Source of the DNA: Halichondria panicea
Taxonomy: Eukaryota > Porifera > Demospongiae > Suberitida > Halichondriidae
Length of the DNA stretch: 64,000 nucleotides
Reading direction: 5' to 3'
Assembly (NCBI RefSeq): GCF_963675165.1
Contig: NC_087377.1
Span: 3,564,978 to 3,628,977 of the forward strand
The notes beneath the pieces were generated by a model. That model saw only the letters and a list, made by a program, of their open reading frames with translations. It was not told the DNA's origin and ran no database searches. Position numbers and translations under genes: made by a program. Positions 51,801 through 63,581 of the stretch are shown in pieces (positions within the stretch are counted from its first letter, which is position 1; each line of letters begins with the position of its first letter).

Positions 51801-54800
51801 AGTGCATTTTTGACTCCATAGAAACAGGGGACATCAATATCGGCCTTGAAACCGTGACAATGATTTCCATAATTGATGAAGATGAAAAGCTAGCATGTAC
51901 GTTAATCCACTTAATACTATTACGGTATGTATAGTCATATGAATTGTATGGCATCATACTTATAATTAAGTGATGCACATGGAAGTTTAAGAAGCTACAT
52001 GTACTATACACTAACCGTCTTGGCAACTGCACTTATATTGCTTCTATAAACTTTACCCACAGCCAACTTCCCTCCTCTCATCTACGGCCCTGTGAGCCTC
52101 TATGTTACGCTGGGGGAAGAGGCTGTACTGGTGTTCAATGTGACTGATGACAAGGGCAGTATCAACGTTACACTGGTGGACGGACTGCCAGCTGGGGCCA
52201 CTCTACTGCCTACCCCTATGGGTGACTATACAATGGAGTTCACCTTCAGATTGGAACTTGATGCAATTGCCGATATTTCTCTCGTGTTTTTGGCTACTGA
52301 TGAGCTGGACGCTGGGTCAACTCTGGAAGTGCAGGTGTGTGGCTTATAGCAATAAAGAGTGTGTTAGACCATAATTATTGAAAGTACAATTTACTAAGAA
52401 TTATATACGTTGAGTTATTGCTGCAATGAGGTTCCGTTGCATTTCCCAATAGATTGTGATCTGTGCATGTGAAAATAATGGCAACTGCACACTGGAGGGA
52501 GTGGTGGATCAGAGTGCAAGTACTGTCGTCTCCAACTGTGTATGCCCTCAAGGTATGGTATAACCTAATTGTCAATAGCGGAATTAATTCATTTTACTAG
52601 ATCTAGTGTAGTAGAAGTGACCTACATGCACACAATACATGCACTGCTTCAGGTTGGGAGGGTGACTTCTGTGAGGATGATGTTGATGGCTGTGCCAACT
52701 TTGACTGTTTCATGAGTGTGGATTGTGTGGACGTCCCTGCTCCAGGAGTGGGGGCAATGTGTGGTTCATGCCCTCCAGGGTATCTTGGAGACGGGTCAAA
52801 ATGCGCTGGTAAGTTTATCATACTGCAAGAAATGCTTTTATATTATGTAGTAGCTATATATCCAGTGTGGTAGTTAATCTGTTATTATACGTCTTATTAT
52901 AAAAGTTTTAAAGTTATTGTGACCAATTAATTGGTAATTGACAAGCTATTAATCTCTCCTCAGATATCAACGAGTGTGATGGTATCCATGGTTGTGCTCA
53001 ACTGTGCGTCAACCAACCGGGAAGCTTTGAGTGTGCCTGTTACCCTGGTTACGAGCTCGTCAGTCAAACACAATGTATAGGTCAGTGGTTGATCACTTTA
53101 ATTAGCTATTAAAAATTTTTAAAGTTGCAATTAATTCCGGGCCCATGATTGCTATGACTTTATCACGCTTGCATATTCTTTCAGACATTGATGAATGCTC
53201 TTCACTCAATGGTGGTTGTCATCAGGTCTGCAGCAATACAATTGGAGGGTTTGATTGCAGCTGCTACGAAGGTTACACCATCAACACCAACAACAGAACT
53301 TGTCAAGGTACAATCACTGCTGTCATAACCTCCTCTTAGACTACTATAGTTTAAATTCTCTTTGCAAATTTATTTCTCTTCTACATGCAGTTGACCCGGT
53401 AGCGATGTGTGATGCTAGTAACAGCTGTGCCCAATCATGTGTGAGATTATCCGGAGTGGAAACATGCGGCTGTTTCCCTGGTTACGAATTGGCGTCCAAT
53501 GGGATGAATTGCACAAGTACGTCTAGTAAAGCTTTTGTATCAACAACTCTATGCTTCGGGAACAGATGGGTACAGTAGTGTATAAATGAAGCCATTAAAT
53601 GTCCATTGTATCGACCTATTTTTGGGGAATGGTCTTTAATTCATAATTATGAGTCTTTACTTTGTCGTATAATGAATAAGACTTTAAGCTTATGAATTGT
53701 CCCCATCTCTCACAGATATCAACGAGTGTCAGGAGAATCCGTGTGAGCAGATCTGCACTGACTTGGAGGGAAGTTACGAATGCTCGTGTCGTGAGGGATA
53801 CCAGCTGTTGCCTGGAGGGAGGTGTACCGGTGAGGGGGTAGCCGTATCATTTCCAGTAATAATAAACTATTCAATCTAGTTATCCTCAGTGGCGTAGCCA
53901 CATGGGTGCAGAGGGTGCTCCAGCACCCCCCTCTGGCCTCAGACTCTGCTCCACAAGTTCCTTAGCTAAGCTAGTAGCTGATATGAGAGAACTAGAGCTC
54001 AACTCAAAACTCCACCTCCAACTAGCTAGCTCCACCTCCAAATATTCAGTGCACATGTGCAAAGGCGCCATGTGGGCTGAGCAGGTCCCCCACAGAGTTG
54101 CACTGACTGTTCAGCAGCTATCGCCATCATCATCATATCACTCTTTGAGTACTTTTCAGTTGAGCCCAGTTCACAGAGCAGCACAGCAACCTGCTAATTC
54201 ACAAGCAGAATCTGGTTAGCAGCTGTATGATTTAATTGTCACAACTCAAAACAATGCATTTTATAGGACATCTTCAGATGAAGATGTGGCTTAACCACCA
54301 GTACCCTCAAAGCAGCAGTACCCTCATTTCTTTAGCCAGATTGCGTTAGAATCAATCTCAGAGCATGTAACAAAATTTTTTTTCTGGGGCACATTTTGCA
54401 CCGCCAGTACAGGTAATTCAGACAATCAGCACCCCCCTCTCTCAAATCCTGGCTACGCCCCTGATCCTATAAGCAGGTCACCCTGTATATATATAGTATA
54501 GCCAGCCAGGTTAATAAGCCAGTGAGAGCTAGATTGTTGTGCAATAAAAAAATTGTACATTTGTATTCTGAGTATGATCGATGCTACTCAGATGTATGAA
54601 CGATGTAATTGTGGCTCAAATATCTCTCTCCATTTACAGATATCAACGAGTGTTTGGTGGCAGCTTTGGACATATTTGCGACTGACCTTTGTAAACCCTC
54701 CATGTTCTGTGTGAATGTTGAGGGTAACTACAGTTGCGAGTGTCTGGCTGGTACACTACTAGTGGAGGGAGTGTGTGAAGCTGGTAAGTACTAGCTATAG

Positions 54801-57060
54801 CTTTAATTAGCTGCATAGTGAAAACCTTGTATTATGTTGAGTTTGACCCAATTATAAGCATGTGCAATAGTGGGCGCTTCTACGATTGTAGTTACAGCAC
54901 TTAAAGTAGGAAGTGGGCCGTTATGTGGGCAGTTATGTGGGCGGTTATATGGGCGGTTGTGTGGGCGGTTATGGGCGGTTATGGGCGTTTCGACGATGAA
55001 CTACATGACTGTATACATCTACACATACACACATAAACACACATATCAGAGGATGTGCTAACCACCACTGCTGCACCACCAGTGACGACTGTGACGACTG
55101 TACCTGATGATACTGACACTATTCCGACTGACGCTATTCCTAATGCCGTTGTCGTAGAGATCAACGGATTCACTCCTTCCACGGTAACAATTACACAAAT
55201 TAATTCCTCATCCTCCAAACATGGTGCATGTCTATGCCTTGGTTTTGCACGAGCAGTGAGGTATAATTATATGGGGTAGTGTGCCTGTGTGTGTTTAATA
55301 GCTATATAAACATTTTGATAATTCCGAGTCTTATCTCTCTCCAGTTCACTCCTGAGAATCAGAGGCGCTTCAAAGAAGCCACAGCAGATGCTGTCAATGC
55401 TTACTGTGAGGACAAGGAGTGTCTGGTAGCATACCCTCAGGCAAGAGCAAGGTGAATTTTAGATTCGTAGAACAACTATATAGGTACTAAGCTAGAGGTG
55501 TTGATTATTGTTTTGGTATAAAAAGCCTTTGTGAATGAACCAAATCAACAATTTTGTTGCCCTTAATTTGCAATCTGTATAGTATTCCGTAAAGGTCTTG
55601 TGTCGTATACCATTGGTTTCTGCAATTTAAATATAGCGAAGTGACTTTTATAGTGCTGCAGTCACGTGGTATAAATCAGATATGTCACACCTACTCGGAG
55701 GATATGCACATCCTCCTCCTAGGTGTGTGGTATGTATATCCTATACATAACTACATGCATGTAACTTGGTTTTTATAGATCCATTTTACAATGTATACAC
55801 GTACCTTGTTGTTAGTGTAGTTGATAATGATGTCATATCTATGTTTAGACTTACCGCTAATTTAGTCTGGAACATTCTAGAAATTTATTGTATGTCATTG
55901 TGACCATGTGCATAAAAGTCAGTCCATGATATCTTTCTTTAAATTTTGTCAATCTGAGAACTTGCTCTATCAAGTCACATTGCAAGCTTTGCTAACACGT
56001 ATGACTGCATGTATAGCGAGTTATTTTAGTATGTCACGTATTGTATACATAGATAGAGCATCACCCGAAAATTATAACTGGTAGTTCATATGAAAATTTG
56101 GAGAATGAAATGTTCCTCTCTATACGGTTTCTTTACCTTCCTTCCTCCTCCCACACTCCACACACATGCACACACTCTTGTCTCAGGAGGAACACTCTCA
56201 CGGCTGACAATCTCTACATTGCTGACATCACTAGCACTGGAGAGTCTAGAGTCAGCTTCAGCTTGTACGCTCGTTTAGATGGTGGCACCATCAGCGGTAG
56301 TGCCTTGGCAACGGCTGTACTGGTAAGAGTCTTTGCAATTGAGTGCTACTGCATGCATAAATTGTGCAACTCCTCTATAATGATCATTATGTGGGTGCAT
56401 TTGTCATAATCTATCCCCAGGATCACCGTGACGAGTACGCAGCCCTAGGCTTTAATGTGGCTAGTGTACAGCTGCCTACAGAATCAACCACCATTCTAAC
56501 AACCAACCAGATCATTGGTATAGCGGTGGGAGGTGGTCTTGGAATCCTAATACTGGTCCTTCTTCTCATTACTATCACATGGTGAGGCTCAGGGATGTAG
56601 ATATTCTCCCCGGTATTCTATATAGATCTAGCATTGTGATGCCCACTTAATTAATTGGCTTGTGCATGCTATAAAACATTAATCAACACAAGCATGCGCA
56701 ATACAATAGTATATAGGCTTATCATAGTAGCTGCAGTGTATGCATATGGGAACCATGCATATGGGAACCATGCAATGATGGATGATCCTCCAGTACGTAG
56801 CAAAGACCAATTTCTGACTTTTTCGAAAGCAAGTTCAAAACTTTCTCTTCCACTCTCTCATTAGTATAATATTTTCCCCTTGCAGGGTTTGTGTAAAGTT
56901 TCGATCAAAGCAACCCATTATTGGAGGAGATCTCACGTATGCTAGCCCTAGTTTTGACATGAAGCCAGTACCCCACGAGGGCCTCGAAGAACAAGCCGTG
57001 GGACTAGAGTCTGAGGAGAAGGAAGGGGATCTCAACTATGAGAGATATAAGATAATTTAA
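33894..57060 (+). CDS. Complete MUC4-like transmembrane adhesion protein (family 2), 28 exons
   Basis: The 28-exon model stays in frame with GT/AG junctions and encodes 2065 residues. Exons 1-5 start at 33894, 40798, 41662, 41858 and 42303; exon 6 starts at 47065 and the last is 56886-57060. Order: signal peptide 1-22; Thr-Glu-Ala-Pro repeats to 76; an unnamed domain 77-348; four Ig-like or divergent units 349-780; nidogen-like (NIDO) domain from 781; AMOP ([13 protein letters not shown]) about 1063-1179; VWD 1180-1362 starting [11 protein letters not shown]; a MUC4/SUSD2-type segment ([10 protein letters not shown]) to 1444; six or seven EGF-like repeats (DINEC) 1536-1828; Thr-rich plus SEA-like region; membrane helix about 1984-2007; tail with LTYASP and [24 protein letters not shown] is the MUC4 order. 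The GDPH motif is the known Asp-Pro self-cleavage site of mucins and RGM proteins. Introns 1 and 5 are repeat-filled. Confidence 0.88.
33990..34119 (+). repeat. In-frame coding minisatellite (ACTGAGGCACCA units)
   Basis: About ten 12-bp units encode Thr-Glu-Ala-Pro variants ([20 protein letters not shown]). The paralogous first exons at 23501 and 57436 have only one unit. A short O-glycosylatable mucin-like stalk is the likely product. Confidence 0.85.
34865..35123 (-). mobile_element. hAT-like MITE, second copy
   Basis: Ends CAGTGGCAGATCCAG and CTGGATCCACCACTG, flanked by ACATC/ACACC (5 bp, one mismatch). The inside matches the copies at 27389 and 46353 in inverse orientation. Confidence 0.8.
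35241..35500 (+). mobile_element. Foldback MITE, GTGACAGGCTCTGGGAAAA ends
   Basis: The left end GTGACAGGCTCTGGGAAAAC is mirrored at the right end (GTTTTCCCAGAGCCTGTCA). A second member lies at 40305-40740. The interior is a few hundred AT-rich bases with no coding capacity. Confidence 0.75.
36351..38225 (+). mobile_element. Foldback element, about 1.9 kb
   Basis: The left arm (36351-36500) and the right arm (38015-38225) are reverse complements. They share GGAAGGT near the end, an AAAGTTTTATTTTTTT run, TTAAAATGTTCTTTGTG, and GGGCGCGGTCAAACGTGACG at the inner side. No transposase was seen between them. Confidence 0.75.
40305..40740 (+). mobile_element. Foldback MITE, second copy, just before exon 2
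   Basis: Same family as 35241-35500, with ends TATGTGACAGGCTCTGGG and CCCAGAGCCTGTCACATA. It stops 57 bases before the acceptor of exon 2 of the MUC4-like gene. The two arms differ by an AATT insertion (see findings). Confidence 0.75.
44016..44307 (+). mobile_element. MITE with 9-bp target duplication (Mutator-like)
   Basis: Ends TAGTTGGGCG and CGCCCAACTA open inverted repeats of about 40 bp. They are flanked by the perfect 9-bp direct repeat GTGCTTTTC (44007-44015 and 44308-44316). A 9-bp duplication is characteristic of the Mutator superfamily. Confidence 0.8.
44572..46328 (+). mobile_element. Long palindromic foldback element, 1.75 kb
   Basis: Nearly the whole element is a palindrome centred near 45450. 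For example 44905-45102 on the minus strand and 45769-45966 on the plus strand encode almost the same 65 codons. The outer ends AGAAAAACATTTGCAAT and TTGCAAATGTTTTTCT mirror each other. The mirrored ORFs resemble no known protein and probably just reflect symmetry. Confidence 0.85.
46353..46592 (+). mobile_element. hAT-like MITE, third copy (uninterrupted)
   Basis: 240 bp, with ends CAGTGGCGGATCCAG and CTGGATCCGCCACTG, flanked by the perfect 5-bp repeat AGGGT. It shows the empty site for the insertion seen at 27473-28693. Confidence 0.85.
50043..50603 (+). mobile_element. Inverted-repeat element in an intron of the MUC4-like gene
   Basis: Left AGCCTCGA..CAGGCCGATTAAAATA and right TATTTTAATCGGCCTG..TCGAGGCT mirror each other. 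Inner parts repeat a CTAGTCTGAAGCCARAAGAG block several times. A related fragment lies at about 46676-46880. Confidence 0.65.
53887..54463 (+). mobile_element. hAT-like MITE between EGF exons, 5-bp duplication
   Basis: Ends CAGTGGCGTAGCCA and TGGCTACGCCCCTG, flanked by ATCCT on both sides. The paralogous position near 30770 in the hybrid pseudogene lacks it, so it is a recent insertion in the intron between the EGF exons at 53716 and 54640. Confidence 0.8.
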
Positions 57061-57320
57061 TAAACCGTTGACAAAATAATTATTTAGTGACTATTAGATT
57101 CGCTGCTGAATTGTTTTGTTTTGAGGGTCCTGTAAATATAGTAGATTTTAGCTGCTGAACATTATTTTACTTTAATATAATGTGGTGTGAATATATACGT
57201 ACCTATAATATCATTTATGTTTGCTGCTGAGTCAAAGTGTCAAAAACATTTTGGTGAACTAAATATGCACAGAAAGGTTGCATGTGAACTCTGACAACAA
57301 TGTGACCATGATTATTACAT

Positions 57321-57340
57321 GTTTAGTTAACGATCTTTAC
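57321..57340 (+). promoter_or_regulatory. Shared upstream element, site 6
   Basis: Perfect consensus, identical to site 5 and also followed by ATACCT, 95 bases before the family-2 start codon at 57436. Confidence 0.65.
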
Positions 57341-57435
57341 ATACCTATAATAATTTGGGGGTTGGGCTTGTAGCCTGCTTGTATCAATACCCTTGCCAAG
57401 TGTAAAAATAGCTCACTCAAGACCATTCTCTTACA

Positions 57436-60400
57436 ATGAAGCTTCTTATAGCTGTGGCTCTGTTGGTTGTTGGACTCTCCCCTTGCCCAGGCTTCAGTCA
57501 GACCAGTGAGGCACCAACTGATGGTAAGTCACTTTAATATAAATACTGAAGTGCATGATAAGAGGGTTTTGTCTTTATGAGCCACTTAAATCAGTTGAAC
57601 AACAAGTCAGACTAAATAATTTGCTTGAGGCACTTAGTGCATTCTCGTTAAGTGTACATGCTATATCTGGCTACAATGACATAGTTCCTCATTTTTTTCT
57701 CTGAATTTGCGGTACTGAATTTGCGTACTTTTATGCATCAGATGACCCTTATTTCAGCAGTATTACATTTTGCATGTGGGAAATTCTATATCAATAGTCC
57801 TTTCAATATAAGAAGCTGGAATGCAGCCACGTTATTGTGACGTCATAATTAACGTGACGTCACATCAGCTAGTCGAAGAGTGCATTCCAGAGTGGAGTAT
57901 TTTACATTGAATTATGTGTGATCTTGAGCAGTGCCTATATAATTATAGCCCCCCACTGTATCCTGTTATATAATTATTTGTAAGAGCCTACACCTATAAT
58001 AGCTGAAATGTGTATATGGTGGTGTTTGGTAGGGAAAGTCTGGGGCCACCGCAATTAAGCTGATTTTATAGCCACGACGCTCATGAATATGCTTATCCAA
58101 CTCCCATGCACATTTCATTCCAGACTATATACACATATCCTTTTGCTATGCACAAGCACTTGAGGTCAGAGGAGGTAGGAAACGCATCACGTACGTGTGC
58201 CGCAGTAATTAACAATCCACGTTTAATAGCATTTAAAGGCATGCATTTAAATGCAGTTAACATCAGATGGGGCCACTTCCTGTTTAGCAGCATAATTGTG
58301 GTCAAATGCAAGGCCAGGTATAAGGATCATGTGTTGCACATAATGCGCACAATACAATCATTGTGCATGCACTATAGCTACTGCTAGCTCTATCACAAGC
58401 ATAAAAACATATTCAGTTGTCAGCTGCAAAGTCTTCCCTCCCTTCCCACCCTTATATATAGCATGGTTGAAAATGTTGTTATTTACGCTTATTTTGTATA
58501 TTTACCATACTTCTCCGCCTTCGGGCGTGATCGCTGTCGGGGCATTGCACCACTCTCTCACACTTATGGGAGCTTAAGCTTCACTCCCCCAGATTATAGT
58601 ATAGGTAATTACTAAGCATAATTATAATAAAACTATAATGAATGTGGTATGGCCAAGCAGCCTAGCAGATGACGTGGCCAAGCGGCCAAAGCAATCATCG
58701 GCATAAGGCTTTAAAAAGCTGCTGTTCAGGCATGCAGTGGTATGAATGTTGGCACAGTGAGGGAGTGGCTTAAGTTATTATAACAAATCTGTTTTTACTG
58801 TGCGCGCGCGCATGAGTGAAAGGATGGTACTAACTTATAAATCAGCGATCCAGTGGGATCCCGGCTTAATGACTCGAAATTCACATCAAACCTACTGTAC
58901 ATAGGACAATGGAGAGCAGTCTAGGGGGGATAACTCAGGTAATTAGTTGCCAGTCTTCCATAACAGTTTATTAATATCCGAAAGTGATGTGAGTTTGCTA
59001 GAGAGCACAACAGTATAGATCTACCACAGGCAAACATAGCTACAATAAAGGGGTTCAAGGTCAAGAGCCTAACATAAACATTGTATACCATTGACATGTG
59101 ACTGATGACACATGTCCCGACTTAATTAAGGTTGTGTACATGTATATGATCTGTGAAATAGGAAATTACCTAACTAACCACACCATGTATGATGTATGTA
59201 TTCATGCACTCCTGGCCACACAGTTTACACACTATATCAACAGACACTCTTGTGATGTCAGGTGACTTTTCTAGCCTCATTCGCACAGGACCTCCTTTTT
59301 CTGTTTTTTGTCAAAATACGAGACCAATTGGAGGAAAAAAGAAAGAAAGAAGGAAGAGACAAAGAACAAAGAAGAAAGAGAGCCTGCGTTGCTAAGTCGC
59401 ATGATGGTAGACAAGTGGTATACAAGTGAAAGTAAAAATGAATGTGGGCAGAACCTTGCCGGGCAAAAAGCTACAGCGGGGATGCCTACGCATCGATAGC
59501 TTCGATTCCAGGCCGCACTGAAGATGGTCCTTGTTGAGGCTTTGTGAAGGAGGCTAGCCTACACATTGCAGACTTTCAGTCACATAAAAGCTGTAGCATA
59601 TCATAGATTATACATTGTAGACGACTGTCAAGGGCTTTATAGCCTATTCTGATCGAGTTCAGAACAGACCCACTTGCCAGTGACTGAGTATAGATAGTAT
59701 AGTATACTGCTGTACAGATAATAATGTTCCTGGTATGAATACACCCCAAGTACTTGTGGGAAGAAAGTTATTGCGGTGTACTCTCTCCCACCTCGGAGTC
59801 CTTAAACATTTGTCTACGTTCATGCGACTTAGCAAAAACAGGCTCTCCTTTTTCTTTGTTTCTTCCTTCTTTGTTCCCTCAATTTCTCCCTTTGACTATA
59901 AGAAACAGAAGAAAAAAAGCCTGCGAAGGAGACTATAATTATTACGCCAGCCTAGCCTATAATAGACAATTTTAATAGAAGCAGTAAGCCTGAATAGCAT
60001 GCATGAGTATACAGTTGAAATAATTATCATTTTCCGTGCTGAAGAATTGTTTTAATAATTATAATTATGAACACTTCCTTAGAACATTATTTTTTATAGT
60101 GAAACCTTACCACCACTTCCAAAGAGCTATATAACTACTTGCATCCCTACAGTGTGGGTGTGTTGGTGTGTATGTGCGCATGGTTGAAGGTCAAGCACCT
60201 CACTTAAAATGGAATAAAGAAAACATAAGTCATTCACTACTTACAGTGACACTGTACACACTGTGTATACACAGACTATGAACTCTGTGTGCACATTCTA
60301 CACACTAGCTTGATGCATGTGGATTATAGTTCAACATATTATATTCAACTGTTACATCATGTTAGGTGAATCGCGTGCTGCCGAGTAAAAATTCCCTGAT

Positions 60401-62560
60401 TATATATCTAATATTGCTCGTACCTCCTCTGACATGAAAAGGGTGGCCACGAAAGTGACTGCTTATAGTATGACACGAATGATGGGGGCAATGTTAAAGA
60501 ATTAAATTGTATATGTAACACTACCGGTAATACACGTTTAATATACACTAGCTAACACTAGTGTTGCAATGGGAAAATGGTCCCTATATAAGTAGTATAT
60601 GCGTGCAATTAGCAATATATAGGGTATAACCAACAAGTATAGGTTATAACGAACGCTCTCTGGCTACGCCCCTCAAGTTCGAGTTGTATTAGCTGTATAC
60701 ATCCTCTTATAATTGATTATTTTATCAATTTTGATAGTGTATGGGGACCATTTGAAAACTTTGTACGATAATTATAAACAAAATAATGTAAATAATAATA
60801 GCACTGTCTGAATATTGTGTCTTTTTAGTAGGATCTGTATCAGTTAACAGAGTGGAGTTCTCCTATACCTACAGTGGTGTCGACATCAACATCTATACTT
60901 TAACAACTTGATAGAGAATCCATTTTCCGGCGATTACTACTCCTACTTTTACTACAACCCCGCCTTGTCGTCGGATGTGTCTGATGATGTACCTTGCATT
61001 TTGAACCAATTTGTTTTCAGAAATACACTCACAAATGAAATCTTCCAGGCAGAATACCTGGGTACTTGCAATTCCTACGATATCAACCATATTCGGATTA
61101 AGAGATTAAGATGAATCCTAGAGATTTTCTCAGGCTAGTTGGGAACGATTTTATTGATACCAACTCTACTACGCCCTTGGGCTTGGAAATGTACACTGCA
61201 GATATACTTGGAGCTCCGTTTAACCTTCGAATAGAACCAGATAACGCCATTGAGTTTGACTTGAAATTGGACTTGAGGTTCAATGTTAGGATTAGAGAAC
61301 TTGACTATTGGACTGATGAGGGGATTCTTCTGATTCATTTCAATACTTTAATTGACATTGCGACTGTCAATGCCAGCAAGCTTTCACTCACACTCTCTCC
61401 CTATTACAGTGAGGATGTAAGCAATACTGTTAGCATTACTGGTGGTGAAATACTGAACCAGTCGCCAGGCTTAACATCATCTGTGGCTATCAAACTGACT
61501 TCTAGTGATCAAGATCTTGTTGTCAGCAGAGGAATATGGGCTAATGGCAGTTCAATTTACAACAGTTTTGTTGTCTTAGAATCAGGATTTGCTGTTGCGT
61601 ATTTTGGAGCAGAGGTTTCTCTCACCACTCCCTATTTAGTCACTAATATCCGGAGAGCCCCCACAGGTGACCCATAATAATTATTGGTTTTAATAGATCT
61701 ATATGTACCACACGTATATACTTTGATGATAACACAAGTTGGCTATAGATCAATAATTATATACTCTACTATGCCCTTTACACTGTTGAATTGACATTGA
61801 AATCTTATCACTGTTAAGTCAATCAGACATGCACATGATGCATCACATAATTATTAGTATAAGAGTATACACTACTACAGCAATAGAATATAGAATAGGG
61901 TATATTATATCAAATGCTATAATTAATATATTATTTCTCTCCAGATTCTGACCCCTTGTCTGTGTCTATTCAGCTGGAGTACGTCGATGGATTGACTTTG
62001 GACCTGGCACTCAGTCTAGGTCAGTCGTTCAGAGTTCGATTAGATTTCGGAGAGAGGATTGTCAGGTAAGGCACAAAAAATAGTTAGAGGGAATTTAATG
62101 TTCCTATATATGCGTGCTTACACAACGCCCCCTCTTCCTCTACAGTGTGACGTGTGCAAGTAGGGACACTAACGAACATGTGAACCCCATGCTGGAGATT
62201 GACAATGGTGCAGTGTCTATTCCACCTAACTACATCCAGAATGATCGGCCCAGCTCCACCACTTTGAATGCATCCCGGGGGCTAGCTGAGTCTGGTTTGC
62301 AAGGCTACTACACATGCAGGACAGAGGGAGACACTTTCCTCAGTCCTCACCTTCTACATTCCAGTGAGTGCAACACGGACAGAGTTGTATCATTATTATT
62401 CATTCTAGCAGTTTGTACTCTGGGGGGCTTTGTCCACAGATTAATATAATTATGTACTTTTGAAGATGGTTTTTTCCTGCTTGAATATTATTTTCTCTCC
62501 ATTTTAGATGGCTATCACATCTATTTCTACAAAGGATTGTCTGCTACAGTTGATGTAGTA
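57436..62560 (+). pseudogene. Second MUC4-like gene (family 2), 5' half, disrupted
   Basis: Exon 1 (57436-57523) encodes an intact signal peptide with one TEAP-type unit. Exon 2 (60832-61666), the 270-residue unnamed domain, has a 2-base shift near 60890 and a second disruption near 61090; the remainder is open from 61111. Exons 3 (61945-62065), 4 (62146-62363) and the start of 5 (62508) keep the sizes and phases of the complete gene. Exon 5 then switches at about 62560 to a family-1 Ig sequence out of frame. The copy is clearly broken unless frameshifts are assembly errors. The 3.3-kb first intron shows a T-rich/A-rich inverted pair at about 59290-59930. Confidence 0.8.
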
Positions 62561-63317
62561 GTCGCAATTGGGGATTCAATGAAGAGGTTCCTACAGATGA
62601 TAGCTACCCACCCAATGTGACTGTTACTCTACCATCTGGTAATACCCCAGCAACTCTGACCATCCCAGCCACAGCACAGTACAACAACACTGTGGTGCAG
62701 TGTGAGGCAGTGGTTAGAGACGGAGGAGGGTTCATACCTGAATTATTAGTAAATGCTACCTTGCAAGTACAAGGTAGTCACAAATATTAAATAGCTTGTT
62801 TTTGTACCCTGTTCCTCTCAGGTCCTCTTTCAGCTGTCTCCAACCTCCATGCTCAGTCATCAAGCACCAACATCACAATCACCTGGGAATCAGGCCTGTG
62901 CCAAATATTCCGGAATAATTTTTTAAATAATAGGCAGTCTTTTTTACAATTTGAATAATAGGCACTGCGAAAACAGTTTAATGATATTCATTGAGTTGCA
63001 CATGCGATTCCCAGGCTGGGATGCTCAAAACAAAGGTAAACTGTTGACAACTTTGTTTATTGTATTATTTACTCTTTAATTTAGATGTTGTTGTATCAGA
63101 TGGAAGAGTGGATTTGTCATCAACATTGCCAGGAATTGAGCGGCCTAACGAAGCTTATGCTACAGTGCTCAATAAAAACATTGCTTATGAGCAGATACGG
63201 ATGCCAAGACACAGTGAACATACCACTACCATCGTCACCACGGCAATAGCAATGGAGGATGAGAACATTGAGCCAAGTCATGAATACGAAGAAGTGTTGC
63301 CTCAGGGACATTTTTAG
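62561..63317 (+). pseudogene. Family-1 receptor relic fused behind the MUC4-like relic
   Basis: From 62561 the second half of an Ig domain (NWGFNEEV, VTVTLPSGNTP, NNTVVQCEAV) with its phase-1 donor is readable. The first 60 or so bases of an FN3 exon follow (62821 onward), cut at about 62890. Linker and membrane exons are deleted. The tail exon (about 63086-63317) is open and ends EYEEVLPQGHF, but its acceptor region reads TTTAGATG, with the GTG bases lost. Tail tyrosines: NEAYATV, NIAYEQI, SHEYEEVL. Confidence 0.85.
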
Positions 63318-63581
63318 AACGATTGAACATCGCCTCACATTATTATAGTTGTCCCAAATAAGGCGTAAAATAATATTAATACAGAGAAGTTTCGAATAAT
63401 GCTACTTAATTGAACCATGACAAGTTGACAACCGTGCCTCGTTCACACACTCAGTATTCAAGTTTAATTGGGCCTGAAAGCAATCGTTGATTTAAGCAAA
63501 CCATTCAATATAGCTATATGAAATAGCTACAAAGTGCACCCTTTATCACAAATAATTATTACACAACAACTGTACTAAGTG

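Noticed and set aside
53902-54219. 105-codon ORF between EGF exons as an extra exon
   Set aside because: It lies inside the 53887-54463 MITE and is absent from the paralogous position near 30770.
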